The translations under genes were made by a program, and so were the position numbers. Source: Geobacteraceae bacterium (GTDB lineage Bacteria; Desulfobacterota; Desulfuromonadia; Geobacterales; Geobacteraceae). From it: a DNA stretch of 33,891 nucleotides. This document shows, one piece after another, positions 1 to 7,302 of this stretch. The notes beneath the pieces are model-generated. The model saw only the letters and a program-made list of their open reading frames with translations. It was not told where the DNA came from and did no database searches. The stretch is from assembly GCA_024281055.1 (NCBI GenBank), contig JAMXLF010000077.1:1-33891 (forward strand), given 5' to 3'. The stretch's first letter is position 1. Each line of letters begins with the position of its first letter.

Positions 1-10
1 GGAACGAGAA

Positions 11-54
11 CATGATAGGGAATTACGTGAAGAGTCAGGGGAGAACCTATCATG
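11..54. repeat. Inverted repeat at the window edge
   Basis: Nine-base arms CATGATAGG (11-19) and CCTATCATG (46-54) are exact reverse complements separated by 26 bases. Nothing else here reads as coding. It could be a weak RNA hairpin or the remnant of a repeat; the gene to the left is outside the window, so its role cannot be judged. Confidence 0.3.
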
Positions 55-93
55 CGCTACACGTAGATCATCAGCTTGCCTTGTTCTAGTCAA

Positions 94-126
94 TACCCCG
101 CTGCTTGCGGCGGGGTAGTTTATTTA
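94..126 (+). terminator. GC-rich hairpin terminator
   Basis: TACCCCGC (94-101) pairs exactly with GCGGGGTA (110-117), with an 8-base loop and then GTTTATTTA. The T-rich tail is imperfect. It probably ends a gene lying left of the window. Bases 127-250 hold nothing recognisable. Confidence 0.6.
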
Positions 127-253
127 CGCTGATATCATAGTTTACTGTTAATTGCAGGCTTGCGGCCTGACTTTCAGGATGCAGGCAGGATCGAGTTGAT
201 GTTGAAGCATTTGCTCTCTGTCGTGTCAGAAACAGGTCCACTATGGAAAGGCA

Positions 254-293
254 CAAAAAAAGCCCCTTCACTCCAAGGCGGAATAAAGGGGCT
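254..293 (-). terminator. Rho-independent terminator of the lipoprotein operon
   Basis: Read on the minus strand, AGCCCCTT (plus 286-293) pairs with AAGGGGCT (plus 261-268), followed by a run of seven T (plus 255-261). It lies 31 bases beyond the stop of the glycine-zipper lipoprotein gene and is its natural transcription end. Confidence 0.85.
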
Positions 294-324
294 CCGAGAA
301 ATGATCGCTCTCATCGCTACTCGG

Positions 325-855
325 TCACTCTCGCGGCGCTCCCTGGGGCGCCGGTTCGTAGTCCGGCGGCGGTGGCGGTGGTGTGGTTTTCACGCGCCGT
401 TTCCGGTATACCACGCCCGGTACCTGGTTTCCCTTGGCGTACATGCACTGCACATATGCGTGGTCGTACCGACGCTGCAGCTCATAGCTGGAATACTCGC
501 CTGCGTTGGCGCCCGAGGCTGTTCCGAGGAGCAAACCGCTTCCCGCGCCGATGGCCGCACCGGTGCCGGCGTTACCCGCGGCGGCGCCGATGGCCGCCCC
601 AGCAGCTGCACCAACGACGGTACCTACGGCTGCTCCCGAAACCGTGCTTTGCGTCGCCGCCTCCCCCGGAGATATCCCGATCTGGTAGTTGGCCCACTGC
701 CGGCAGGCTATGTCATCGGCCTGGAATACCTCGAAGGGTTTGTTGGGAGCTGGCAGCACCAGCACGCTTGGCCCCGTCGGTACGGTAACGCATCCGGCCG
801 CTACCAGTAACGTCAGGCCTAGCAGTAATTTCTGCATGCGCTCGATGGTTGTCAT
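325..855 (-). CDS. Glycine-zipper outer-membrane lipoprotein
   Basis: This 176-residue protein starts at the ATG at 855, which follows GAGGAGGAATGAT; a longer reading to 900 lacks a ribosome site. Residues about 1-21 are a lipoprotein signal with lipobox LVAAGC, so the mature protein is probably lipid-anchored. The middle (about 65-115) is a run of small residues with repeated G-x3-G and A/G pairs (GAAAGAAIGAAAG, GAAIGAGSG), typical of the glycine-zipper families that form tightly packed membrane helices. The C-terminus is Pro-rich and charged. It starts two bases after the stop of the upstream gene, whose end carries its ribosome site, so the two are translationally linked. Function is unknown; envelope maintenance is an inference from the family. 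Confidence 0.85.
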   Translation of the reverse strand: MTTIERMQKLLLGLTLLVAAGCVTVPTGPSVLVLPAPNKPFEVFQADDIACRQWANYQIGISPGEAATQSTVSGAAVGTVVGAAAGAAIGAAAGNAGTGAAIGAGSGLLLGTASGANAGEYSSYELQRRYDHAYVQCMYAKGNQVPGVVYRKRRVKTTPPPPPPDYEPAPQGAPRE

Positions 856-856
856 A

Positions 857-1330
857 TCATTCCTCCTCTGGTTCACCTTTGGGCACCGGCTTCGGGACAA
901 CTTTCAGCCATCCCTTCGGGCATTGCTTCACGTACGGATAGTAACCCTTCGGATTCTGGCAGAAGTACCAGTAACTCGGCGCCTCTGGCTCGACGTATTC
1001 ATACTGTTGCTGCGGAATGGTGGGCGGCGTGTAATAGTAAGGGTAGGGGTAAGAATAATAAGGGTAATAGGGGTAATAGTATGGATACGGATATCCCCAC
1101 CAGCCCGGGCCGATAAAGACACCGAAGCTACTATGCCCGTGTCCGTGCCAGCCACCACCGTGCCAGCCGCCGCCATGCCAGCCGCCGCCGTGCCAGCCTC
1201 CGCCACCGTGCCAGGCAACACCGCCTCCGCCCCGCACGCTACCGCCCGCGGGCGGTCCTGCGTATCCGGGGAAGGAATTCGCCAAGCAGAGTGCTATTGT
1301 TGCAAGGGCAATGCAAATGAACTTTTTCAT
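857..1330 (-). CDS. Exported Gly/Trp/His- and Tyr-rich repeat protein
   Basis: This 157-residue protein has a signal peptide (residues 1-24, cleavage likely after GYA), then repeated WHGGG units (about 38-65), a Tyr/Pro-rich stretch with repeated PYYY/PYYPYY (about 75-105) and a C-terminal part with two Cys (FCQNP and KQCPKGW) before a Pro/Glu tail. Small proteins of this make-up are common in Geobacter-like and other proteobacterial genomes and are usually left hypothetical. Low complexity means the function cannot be inferred; a surface or periplasmic structural or metal-binding role is only a guess from the His and Tyr content. It is the first gene of a two-gene operon with the lipoprotein downstream. 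Confidence 0.8.
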   Translation of the reverse strand: MKKFICIALATIALCLANSFPGYAGPPAGGSVRGGGGVAWHGGGGWHGGGWHGGGWHGGGWHGHGHSSFGVFIGPGWWGYPYPYYYPYYPYYSYPYPYYYTPPTIPQQQYEYVEPEAPSYWYFCQNPKGYYPYVKQCPKGWLKVVPKPVPKGEPEEE

Positions 1331-1367
1331 CGTCGGCCCCCTTTTGCACGTAGTAGTTCACAAAATT

Positions 1368-1396
1368 ATTATACCGCAAATCGGAAGCGCAGCGAA
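1368..1396 (-). promoter_or_regulatory. Candidate sigma-70 promoter for the exported-protein operon
   Basis: On the minus strand a perfect TATAAT (plus 1368-1373) lies 38 bases upstream of the start codon. A weak TTCGCT (plus 1391-1396) sits 17 bases further up. The -10 is convincing, the -35 is not. Confidence 0.55.
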
Positions 1397-1448
1397 GCCG
1401 GAAAATCCTTTGTCGTTTTGCAGTAGAGCTCCGGAATGACGCGTTTTA

Positions 1449-1476
1449 TGCTGCATTGACAGAAGCCAATGCAGCA
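1449..1476. repeat. Perfect 10-bp hairpin between divergent promoters
   Basis: TGCTGCATTG (1449-1458) and CAATGCAGCA (1467-1476) pair perfectly around an 8-base loop. It lies between the two divergent promoters and has no T-run directly after it, so it is more like an operator or a repeat than a terminator. The rest of 1331-1638 shows only the two promoters. Confidence 0.45.
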
Positions 1477-1537
1477 ATGGGTTTCTTGGCATCGACCTAT
1501 CAGCATTAGTTTGCCTCCGACCCCGCAGGACTACGAA

Positions 1538-1565
1538 TTGACGGAACAGAGGCGTGCTATATAAT
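1538..1565 (+). promoter_or_regulatory. Sigma-70 promoter of the ABC importer operon
   Basis: TTGACG (1538-1543), a 16-base spacer and TATAAT (1560-1565) make a near-consensus promoter. Transcription should start near 1572, giving a leader of about 67 bases to the ATG at 1639. Confidence 0.75.
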
Positions 1566-1638
1566 TTGTGAATAGGCCAGCTTGAAAAACAAGAATATCT
1601 GGAAAGGCGAAAATCCAGCACCAGGAAAGGAGGTTTCC

Positions 1639-3063
1639 ATGACAGGGCGTATTTCACGGCGACGGTTTCTGAGGACTACGGGAATGGGGACGGTTGGGCT
1701 GGCGCTCGGACCGGCCATCCTGACGAGCGGCTGCACGAAGAAGAAGGCCGCACGGCGTACCCTGCGGCTTCTCCAATGGAGCCATTTCGTTCCGCGCTAC
1801 GACAAATGGTTCGATCCCTACTGCAAGAAATGGGGCGAGGAGCACAATGTGGACGTGATCGTCGACCATATAAGCCTCTCCGACCTGCGCAGTACCTTCG
1901 CCTCGGAAGTGGCGGCCGGCCGGGGACACGACCTCATCGAGTTCATCGATCCCCCCTCCGATTTCGAGCCGAGCGTTCTCGACCTGAGCGACCTGAACCA
2001 GGAGGCGGTCAAGCGGTTCGGCGCTCAGCTGCCCGCTACCACGAAAAGTTCGTACAATCCGTTCACAAAGAAGTACTACGGCTTTTGCCACGGCTGGACC
2101 ATTGACCCGGGGGATTACCGCAAATCTCTATGGGAGAAGGTGGGGATGCCGGATGGCCCGCGTACGTGGGAGGATCTCCTTGTCTATAGTGCCAGGATCA
2201 AGAGCCAACTGGGCGTGCAGAACGGCATCGGGATCTCCCAGGAGCTCGATTCGAACATGGCTGAGCGGGCGCTACTCTGGTCCTTTGACACCGGTACCCA
2301 GGACGAAGGCGAGCAGGTGATCCTCGACAATCCGAAAACGGTGGAGGCGGTGAAGTACATGACCGAGCTCTACCAGAAGACCCTCACCCCGGAGGTCTTC
2401 AGCTGGAACCCGGCCTCGAACAACCAGCTCCTCATCGCCGGCAAGGCGTCCTACATTCTCAACTCCATCTCCGCATACCGCTCCGCCCAGAAGGATGTGC
2501 CGGAGATCGCCAAGGACGTTTTCTTCACCCCCGCACTGAAAGGGCCTCGGGGATCGGGATGGGCCTGTCAGCACGTCATCTACGTGTCGGTCATTCCCAC
2601 ATTCGCAAAGGCGAATGCTGACCTGGCCAAGCAGTTTCTCCTCGACCTCTGTGCCAACTACGATCGGGCCATGTGGGAGAGCGAGCTCTACGCTTCGCCA
2701 TCATTCTTCAACGCGCCGGTGCCCGAAGGGGACCGGGGGTACACGCGGGTTGAGGGGGCAAAGATATTGAGGGACGTCTTCAATGCGTGGTTTGCGAACG
2801 ACCCCTACGCGCTGCCGGGAGAGGCGAAAGGGAAGCTCCTTCCCCTCCAGGACGCGGAAAAGTGGAGCGCCAACGTGGGACACCCCGGACCGGCAAGCCC
2901 GGCGGAAGGGGAGATCTTCGGCACTTTCGTCCTCCCCAACATGTTCGCCCGTGTTGCCCAGGGGAAACAGAGTGCCGAGGAATCGGTCAAACAGGCGGCT
3001 GCGGAATGCCGCAAGATCTTCGACAAATGGCGGGCACAGGGACTGGTCGGGGGGAAAGGATAA
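1639..3063 (+). CDS. Tat-exported solute-binding lipoprotein, carbohydrate ABC importer
   Basis: This 474-residue extracytoplasmic binding protein is of the family-1 (MalE/UgpB-like) type. The ATG at 1639 follows AAAGGAGG; an upstream in-frame start near 1582 has no ribosome site and would bury the export signal. The N-terminus carries a twin-arginine motif (SRRRFLRT) followed by a hydrophobic stretch and lipobox LTSGC, so it is probably exported folded and lipid-anchored. The body has the usual sequence of this family, with a region reading GKASYILNSIS and a C-terminal helical part. It heads an operon with one ATPase and two permeases. The ligand cannot be read from sequence; a sugar or polyol is the family expectation. 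Confidence 0.88.
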   Translation: MTGRISRRRFLRTTGMGTVGLALGPAILTSGCTKKKAARRTLRLLQWSHFVPRYDKWFDPYCKKWGEEHNVDVIVDHISLSDLRSTFASEVAAGRGHDLIEFIDPPSDFEPSVLDLSDLNQEAVKRFGAQLPATTKSSYNPFTKKYYGFCHGWTIDPGDYRKSLWEKVGMPDGPRTWEDLLVYSARIKSQLGVQNGIGISQELDSNMAERALLWSFDTGTQDEGEQVILDNPKTVEAVKYMTELYQKTLTPEVFSWNPASNNQLLIAGKASYILNSISAYRSAQKDVPEIAKDVFFTPALKGPRGSGWACQHVIYVSVIPTFAKANADLAKQFLLDLCANYDRAMWESELYASPSFFNAPVPEGDRGYTRVEGAKILRDVFNAWFANDPYALPGEAKGKLLPLQDAEKWSANVGHPGPASPAEGEIFGTFVLPNMFARVAQGKQSAEESVKQAAAECRKIFDKWRAQGLVGGKG

Positions 3064-3066
3064 AGG

Positions 3067-4068
3067 ATGGCGACCGTCGAATTCCGCGGCGTCACGAAGA
3101 ACTTCGGCCAGGTGAAGGCCACGGACGGCGTCGATCTGGCGATCAAGGACGGGGAGCTGCTGGTGCTCCTCGGCCCATCGGGCAGCGGCAAGTCGACGCT
3201 CATGCGCCTCTGTGCCGGGCTGGAACAGCCCACGTCGGGGACGATTGCCATCGACGGAGTCGTGGTCAACGACGTGTCACCCCGGGAGCGGGGAATTGCC
3301 ATGGTCTTCCAGAGCTATGCCCTCTATCCCCACAAGACCGTTTTCGACAACATCGCCTTTCCGCTCACGGTGGAGCACATGGCGAAGGAGGATATCCGCA
3401 AGAAAGTGGAATGGGCGGCCGGGCTGTTCGGCATCGGCCGTCTGCTCGACCGGATGCCGTCCCAGCTCTCGGGCGGCGAGCGGCAGCGGGTGGCCATAGC
3501 TCGGGCCCTGGTGCGCCGTCCACGGGTGCTCCTGATGGACGAGCCCCTCTCCAACCTGGACGCCAAGGAGCGGCACTATGCGCGGGGCGAGTTGAAAAAG
3601 TTCCAGCGAGGGATCGGCGTCACCACTATCTACGTTACCCACGACCAGGTGGAGGCGATGGGGCTCGGCGACCGGATAGCGGTCCTCTGCGAGGGGCGGT
3701 TGCGCCAGGTAGGCACCCCCGAGGAGATTTACGACCGCCCGGCCGATATCTTCGTTGCCGGTTTCATCGGGATCCCTCCCATGAACTTCATCGAAAGGGA
3801 AGGGCGAATCGCCGGCTTCCGCCCCGAGGTGTTCCGCCCCCTGGAGCTTGTGCAGGGCGACGAGCTGATGCGACTCAGGTACCGAATCGAACGGGTCGAA
3901 AACCTGGGCGGGTATCGCGTTGCCTATGGTGTGGTCGACGGGACCCCCATCCTGGCCAAGCTGCCCCATCGGTATCCAGTCACTGAAGGGGAAGAGCATG
4001 ACTTCGCCGTCTCGATCCGGGATATCCACTTTTTCCATAAAGATACCGGACTGAGGATCGAGGGATGA
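3067..4068 (+). CDS. ABC importer ATPase, MalK/UgpC type
   Basis: This 333-residue nucleotide-binding subunit of the importer acts at the cytoplasmic face of the membrane. Visible motifs are Walker [10 protein letters not shown] (36-44), a Q-loop in [11 protein letters not shown], signature LSGGERQRV, Walker B VLLMDEP followed by LSNLDAK, and the switch His in YVTHDQ. After about residue 235 there is a C-terminal OB-like (TOBE) regulatory domain, as in MalK and UgpC. The start lies three bases after the binding-protein stop, preceded by GGGGGGAAAGGA. Its stop overlaps the start of the first permease by four bases (ATGA), indicating coupled translation. Confidence 0.93.
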   Translation: MATVEFRGVTKNFGQVKATDGVDLAIKDGELLVLLGPSGSGKSTLMRLCAGLEQPTSGTIAIDGVVVNDVSPRERGIAMVFQSYALYPHKTVFDNIAFPLTVEHMAKEDIRKKVEWAAGLFGIGRLLDRMPSQLSGGERQRVAIARALVRRPRVLLMDEPLSNLDAKERHYARGELKKFQRGIGVTTIYVTHDQVEAMGLGDRIAVLCEGRLRQVGTPEEIYDRPADIFVAGFIGIPPMNFIEREGRIAGFRPEVFRPLELVQGDELMRLRYRIERVENLGGYRVAYGVVDGTPILAKLPHRYPVTEGEEHDFAVSIRDIHFFHKDTGLRIEG

Positions 4069-4985
4069 AAACGAAACGGCTCCTTGACCGGGACGAGGTC
4101 CTCGGCCCCCTCTGTCTTCTGCCGGTCGTCATCTATATGGCGCTTTTCATCGGCTTTCCCTTCGTCATGTCCTTCGTCTACAGCATCAGTAATGTTACCA
4201 TAGGAAATCCCCACTATCGGATCGTCGGACTGCAGAATTTCATCGCCATTGTCGAGGATCCTGTTTTCCGGAAATCCCTGGTCAACACCTGCATCTTCAC
4301 CTTCGTCTCTATCTCCATCGTGATCGTTCTCGGCCACATTCTCGCCGAGCTCCTGCGCAGGGAATTTCGCGGCAAATGGGTCGTTCGATTCCTTGTCATG
4401 CTTCCCTGGACTGCGCCGATCGCCCTCGGCGCCATCGGCTTTCTCTGGTTTCTCGATTCAGTCTTCAGTCCCATCGACTGGCTGCTCCGCACCTGGGGGC
4501 TCCTCGGCAGCCCGGACTCACTTTTCGGAGCACAGAGCAACCTCTACTGGCTCGGCAGGCCGGAGCTGGCCATGACTTCGGTCATCCTGGTCCACGTGTG
4601 GCGCATTCTTCCCTTGGCGGCGGTCATCCTCCTGGCCGGGATGAACGCCATTCCCCGGGAGATCATCGAGGCCGCCCAAGTGGACGGCGCAGGGTATTTC
4701 CGGCGTCTTTTCCACATCATTCTGCCGCTCCTCTTCCCGGTGATCGGGGTAACGATCCTGTTCGCCACCTTTTTCACCTTTACCGACATGACCGTTGTCT
4801 GGATCCTTACCAAGGGGGGGCCGCCCCCCAACAGCACCCAGGTCCTGGCGAGCCTCGCTTTCCTGAAGGGGATTGCCGGTGGGGACCTTGCCCAGGCGGC
4901 GGCGGTGGCGCTCTTCTTCTTCCCGGTTCTGGCGGGAATCGCCGCCATCGTGCTGCGGCTCGTGAAAAAGGCGGTGGTGACCTGA
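4065..4985 (+). CDS. ABC importer permease, MalF/UgpA type
   Basis: This 306-residue inner-membrane permease has about six hydrophobic segments. The first begins near residue 17. The cytoplasmic EAA loop that docks the ATPase is seen near residue 202 as EAAQVDGAGYFRRLF followed by ILPLL. It overlaps the ATPase stop by four bases. A periplasmic stretch (about 140-165, DSVFSPIDWLLRTW and onward) separates central helices. It should pair with the permease downstream to form the channel. Confidence 0.9.
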   Translation: MKTKRLLDRDEVLGPLCLLPVVIYMALFIGFPFVMSFVYSISNVTIGNPHYRIVGLQNFIAIVEDPVFRKSLVNTCIFTFVSISIVIVLGHILAELLRREFRGKWVVRFLVMLPWTAPIALGAIGFLWFLDSVFSPIDWLLRTWGLLGSPDSLFGAQSNLYWLGRPELAMTSVILVHVWRILPLAAVILLAGMNAIPREIIEAAQVDGAGYFRRLFHIILPLLFPVIGVTILFATFFTFTDMTVVWILTKGGPPPNSTQVLASLAFLKGIAGGDLAQAAAVALFFFPVLAGIAAIVLRLVKKAVVT

Positions 4986-5013
4986 GAAACGTCACTGCAC
5001 ACAGAGGTGGCCT

Positions 5014-5847
5014 ATGAAGAGATTCCTGGCACGAAGTGGTTTCTACGGGGGGCTCACCTTCTTCGTCCTGTTCGCTGCGGCACCCTTCTATATCATGCTC
5101 ATCACCATGTTCAAGCGAAACCACGACCTCCTCAACCCGGCGAACAACCCCTTCTTCTTCACCGAGCCTCCGACCCTGGACCATGTAAAGCTCCTCTTTC
5201 TGCAGAGCCTCTACCCTGAGTTTCTCCTCAATACCCTGCTGGTCGGCATTGCGGTGGTCGCGATCACCCTTGTTTTGGCCGTGCCCGCGGCCTTCAGTCT
5301 GGCCCGGATTGCCGGCGGGTGGGGGCAGAATCTGGCGATCGGGATCTTTCTCACCTACCTGATTCCTCCGACCCTGCTATTCATTCCGCTGTCGCGGATC
5401 ATTTCCTTGTTCGGGCTGGAAGACTCGCTCTGGTCCCTCATCCTCGTCTATCCAACCTTCACCGTCCCGTTCTGCACCTGGTTGCTGATGAGCTTTTTCA
5501 AGTCTATCCCCAAAGATATCGAGGAGCAGGCGCTTATCGACGGCTGCAGCAGGGTGGGGGCCTTCTTTCGGGTGCTCTTCCCCCTTGCCCTGCCTGGGAT
5601 TGTGACGGTCATCGTCTTCGCCTTTACTCTGGTGGCGAACGAATACATCTACGCCCTTGCCTTCATCCAGGACTCCGCCAAGAAGACCATCGGGATCGGG
5701 ATGACCACGGAGCTGGTGCGTGGTGACGTCTTCTACTGGGGGCCGCTGATGGGAGGGGCGCTCATCGCGAGCATTCCGGAGGCGCTTCTGTACACATTCT
5801 TCCTGGACCGGATCGTCGCCGGACTCGCCGCGGGGACGACGAGGTGA
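5014..5847 (+). CDS. ABC importer permease, MalG/UgpE type
   Basis: This 277-residue second permease has an N-terminal membrane helix followed by a periplasmic loop and four or five further helices. The EAA loop near residue 170 reads EEQALIDGCSRVGAFFRVLFP. It begins 28 bases after the first permease, with a moderate ribosome site (AGAGGTGG). It is the last gene of the importer operon and converges on the minus-strand phospholipase-D-family gene. Confidence 0.9.
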   Translation: MKRFLARSGFYGGLTFFVLFAAAPFYIMLITMFKRNHDLLNPANNPFFFTEPPTLDHVKLLFLQSLYPEFLLNTLLVGIAVVAITLVLAVPAAFSLARIAGGWGQNLAIGIFLTYLIPPTLLFIPLSRIISLFGLEDSLWSLILVYPTFTVPFCTWLLMSFFKSIPKDIEEQALIDGCSRVGAFFRVLFPLALPGIVTVIVFAFTLVANEYIYALAFIQDSAKKTIGIGMTTELVRGDVFYWGPLMGGALIASIPEALLYTFFLDRIVAGLAAGTTR

Positions 5848-5848
5848 G

Positions 5849-5885
5849 TGCCGTTACCAGCGGCTGAGTGCCGGCGGGTACGGCA
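5849..5885. terminator. Possible hairpin between convergent genes
   Basis: TGCCGTTACC (5849-5858) pairs with GGGTACGGCA (5876-5885) except for one bulged base. It occupies the 42-base gap between two convergent stops. There is no T-run on either side, so termination is uncertain. Confidence 0.35.
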
Positions 5886-5889
5886 TACG

Positions 5890-7302
5890 CTAAAGCCAGT
5901 CGGAAAAAAGGTTGCCCAGCCATTCCTTGATTCTGGGCACCAAAGGGCGCTCCTTCCACCCCTCCAGTTTGATCTGGTCGCAATCCTGAAGATCCCTTAT
6001 GAACATCTTTTCCATCTCGTCGGCGAACTGCCGGCTCAGAATGATCGCATTCATCTCGTCGTTCTTCGTGAAGCTCAGAAAGTCCATGTTTGTGGAGCCG
6101 ACCGTCGACCATACCCCGTCGATGACGGCGGTTTTCGCGTGGAGCACGGCATTGCGCCGCTCATATAACTTAACTCCGGCCTGGAGGAGCTTGGAATAAT
6201 GGTAACGGCCGGCGTTCAATGCCAGCCATGAGGAACTGTGCCGGGGAAGGATAAGTTTCACGTCGACACCACGGCCTGCGGCATCGGTGAGTACCTGGAC
6301 CATCTGCCGGTCGGGCACGAAGTAGGCGGTGGTGAGGTGGGCGTAGTTTTCGGCAAAGGCGATGGCAGAGAGATACATGATGAATGTGTTCCTGTTCAGT
6401 TCCCCGGGAGTGTTGCCGACCACCTTGACCAGGGCATTGCCTTCCTCCTTGAGAGTCGGGAAATAGGTATGCTCTGCCAGTTTCGGGCCTTTTTCCCGGT
6501 GCCAGGTGTCGAGAAACAGTTTCTGGAACTCGGCCACGGCAGGGCCTTCGATCTGGACATCCGTGTCGCGCCAGGGGATTTCCTCCTCCTTTTCCTCTTT
6601 GACGCCGAAAAGTTCGCCCGAATAGACCTCGCTGATGTTGACCCCTCCGGTAATGGCGATCCTGCCGTCCACGATCAGGATCTTGCGATGATCCCGCTGC
6701 GTTATCCGCCAATTGCCGTGGGCCAGCAACGGATTGATCGGGTTGAATTCGATCACCTGCACGCCCCCGTCGCGAAGGCGTTTGAAGAGAGCGGCAGGAG
6801 TCCCCATGCTCCCCACGCTGTCGTACACGAGATTGACCGAGATACCGGCGGCCTGTTTTTGCAGCAGCAGATCGACCAGGCTTTGTCCCGTTGTCGCATC
6901 CTTGACGTCTTCGAATATGTACGATTCGAGGTTTACGTGATCCTGTGCATTCCCGATGACTTTAAACATGGCGGCATAGGTCGCCGGTCCATCGATCAGC
7001 AACATCACCTTGTTCCCCTTGCTGAGGGGGCTTGTGCTTACCGCCTCCATCACGGCGAGCTGCCGGGAGAGCATGTCGGTATGTTCGGCACCGTGTTCGA
7101 GCCTCTCGATGAGGGCCTTGCTCTGTCCGGGTGAGAGCAAACCTTCGGGAGTAGAGATCCGAGGATGCTCAGGAGGGGGAACTTTCTGCATGACTTCGAT
7201 AACCTTCGGCGTGGTCGCGCAGCCGGCGCCGAGTGCGGCACTGAAAAGCAGCATGAGGCCGGACAGCAATCGGCCAACCGTCGTCCGGCCAATCAACGGC
7301 AT
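5890..7302 (-). CDS. Phospholipase-D-family cardiolipin synthase-like lipoprotein
   Basis: This 470-residue protein carries two HKD catalytic motifs, HRKILIVDG (His about 205) and HAKTAVIDG (His about 388), each followed by the usual GG/GS-x-N segment (TGGVNIS and VGSTNMD). This is the layout of bacterial cardiolipin synthases and related phosphatidyltransferases. Instead of the two membrane helices of ClsA it has a short N-terminal signal with lipobox LGAGC (Cys 28), so it is probably a lipoprotein, closer to the ClsC-like and periplasmic PLD groups. The ATG at 7302 overlaps the end of the upstream fusion gene by ten bases; no strong ribosome site precedes it, so reinitiation is likely. A functional link to the sulfur genes upstream is not evident. 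Confidence 0.85.
   Translation of the reverse strand: MPLIGRTTVGRLLSGLMLLFSAALGAGCATTPKVIEVMQKVPPPEHPRISTPEGLLSPGQSKALIERLEHGAEHTDMLSRQLAVMEAVSTSPLSKGNKVMLLIDGPATYAAMFKVIGNAQDHVNLESYIFEDVKDATTGQSLVDLLLQKQAAGISVNLVYDSVGSMGTPAALFKRLRDGGVQVIEFNPINPLLAHGNWRITQRDHRKILIVDGRIAITGGVNISEVYSGELFGVKEEKEEEIPWRDTDVQIEGPAVAEFQKLFLDTWHREKGPKLAEHTYFPTLKEEGNALVKVVGNTPGELNRNTFIMYLSAIAFAENYAHLTTAYFVPDRQMVQVLTDAAGRGVDVKLILPRHSSSWLALNAGRYHYSKLLQAGVKLYERRNAVLHAKTAVIDGVWSTVGSTNMDFLSFTKNDEMNAIILSRQFADEMEKMFIRDLQDCDQIKLEGWKERPLVPRIKEWLGNLFSDWL

Noticed and set aside
86-271. Small minus-strand reading frame ending in RRKQRGID
   Set aside because: It reads through the terminator hairpin at 94-117, has no ribosome site and is a familiar translation of such palindromes.
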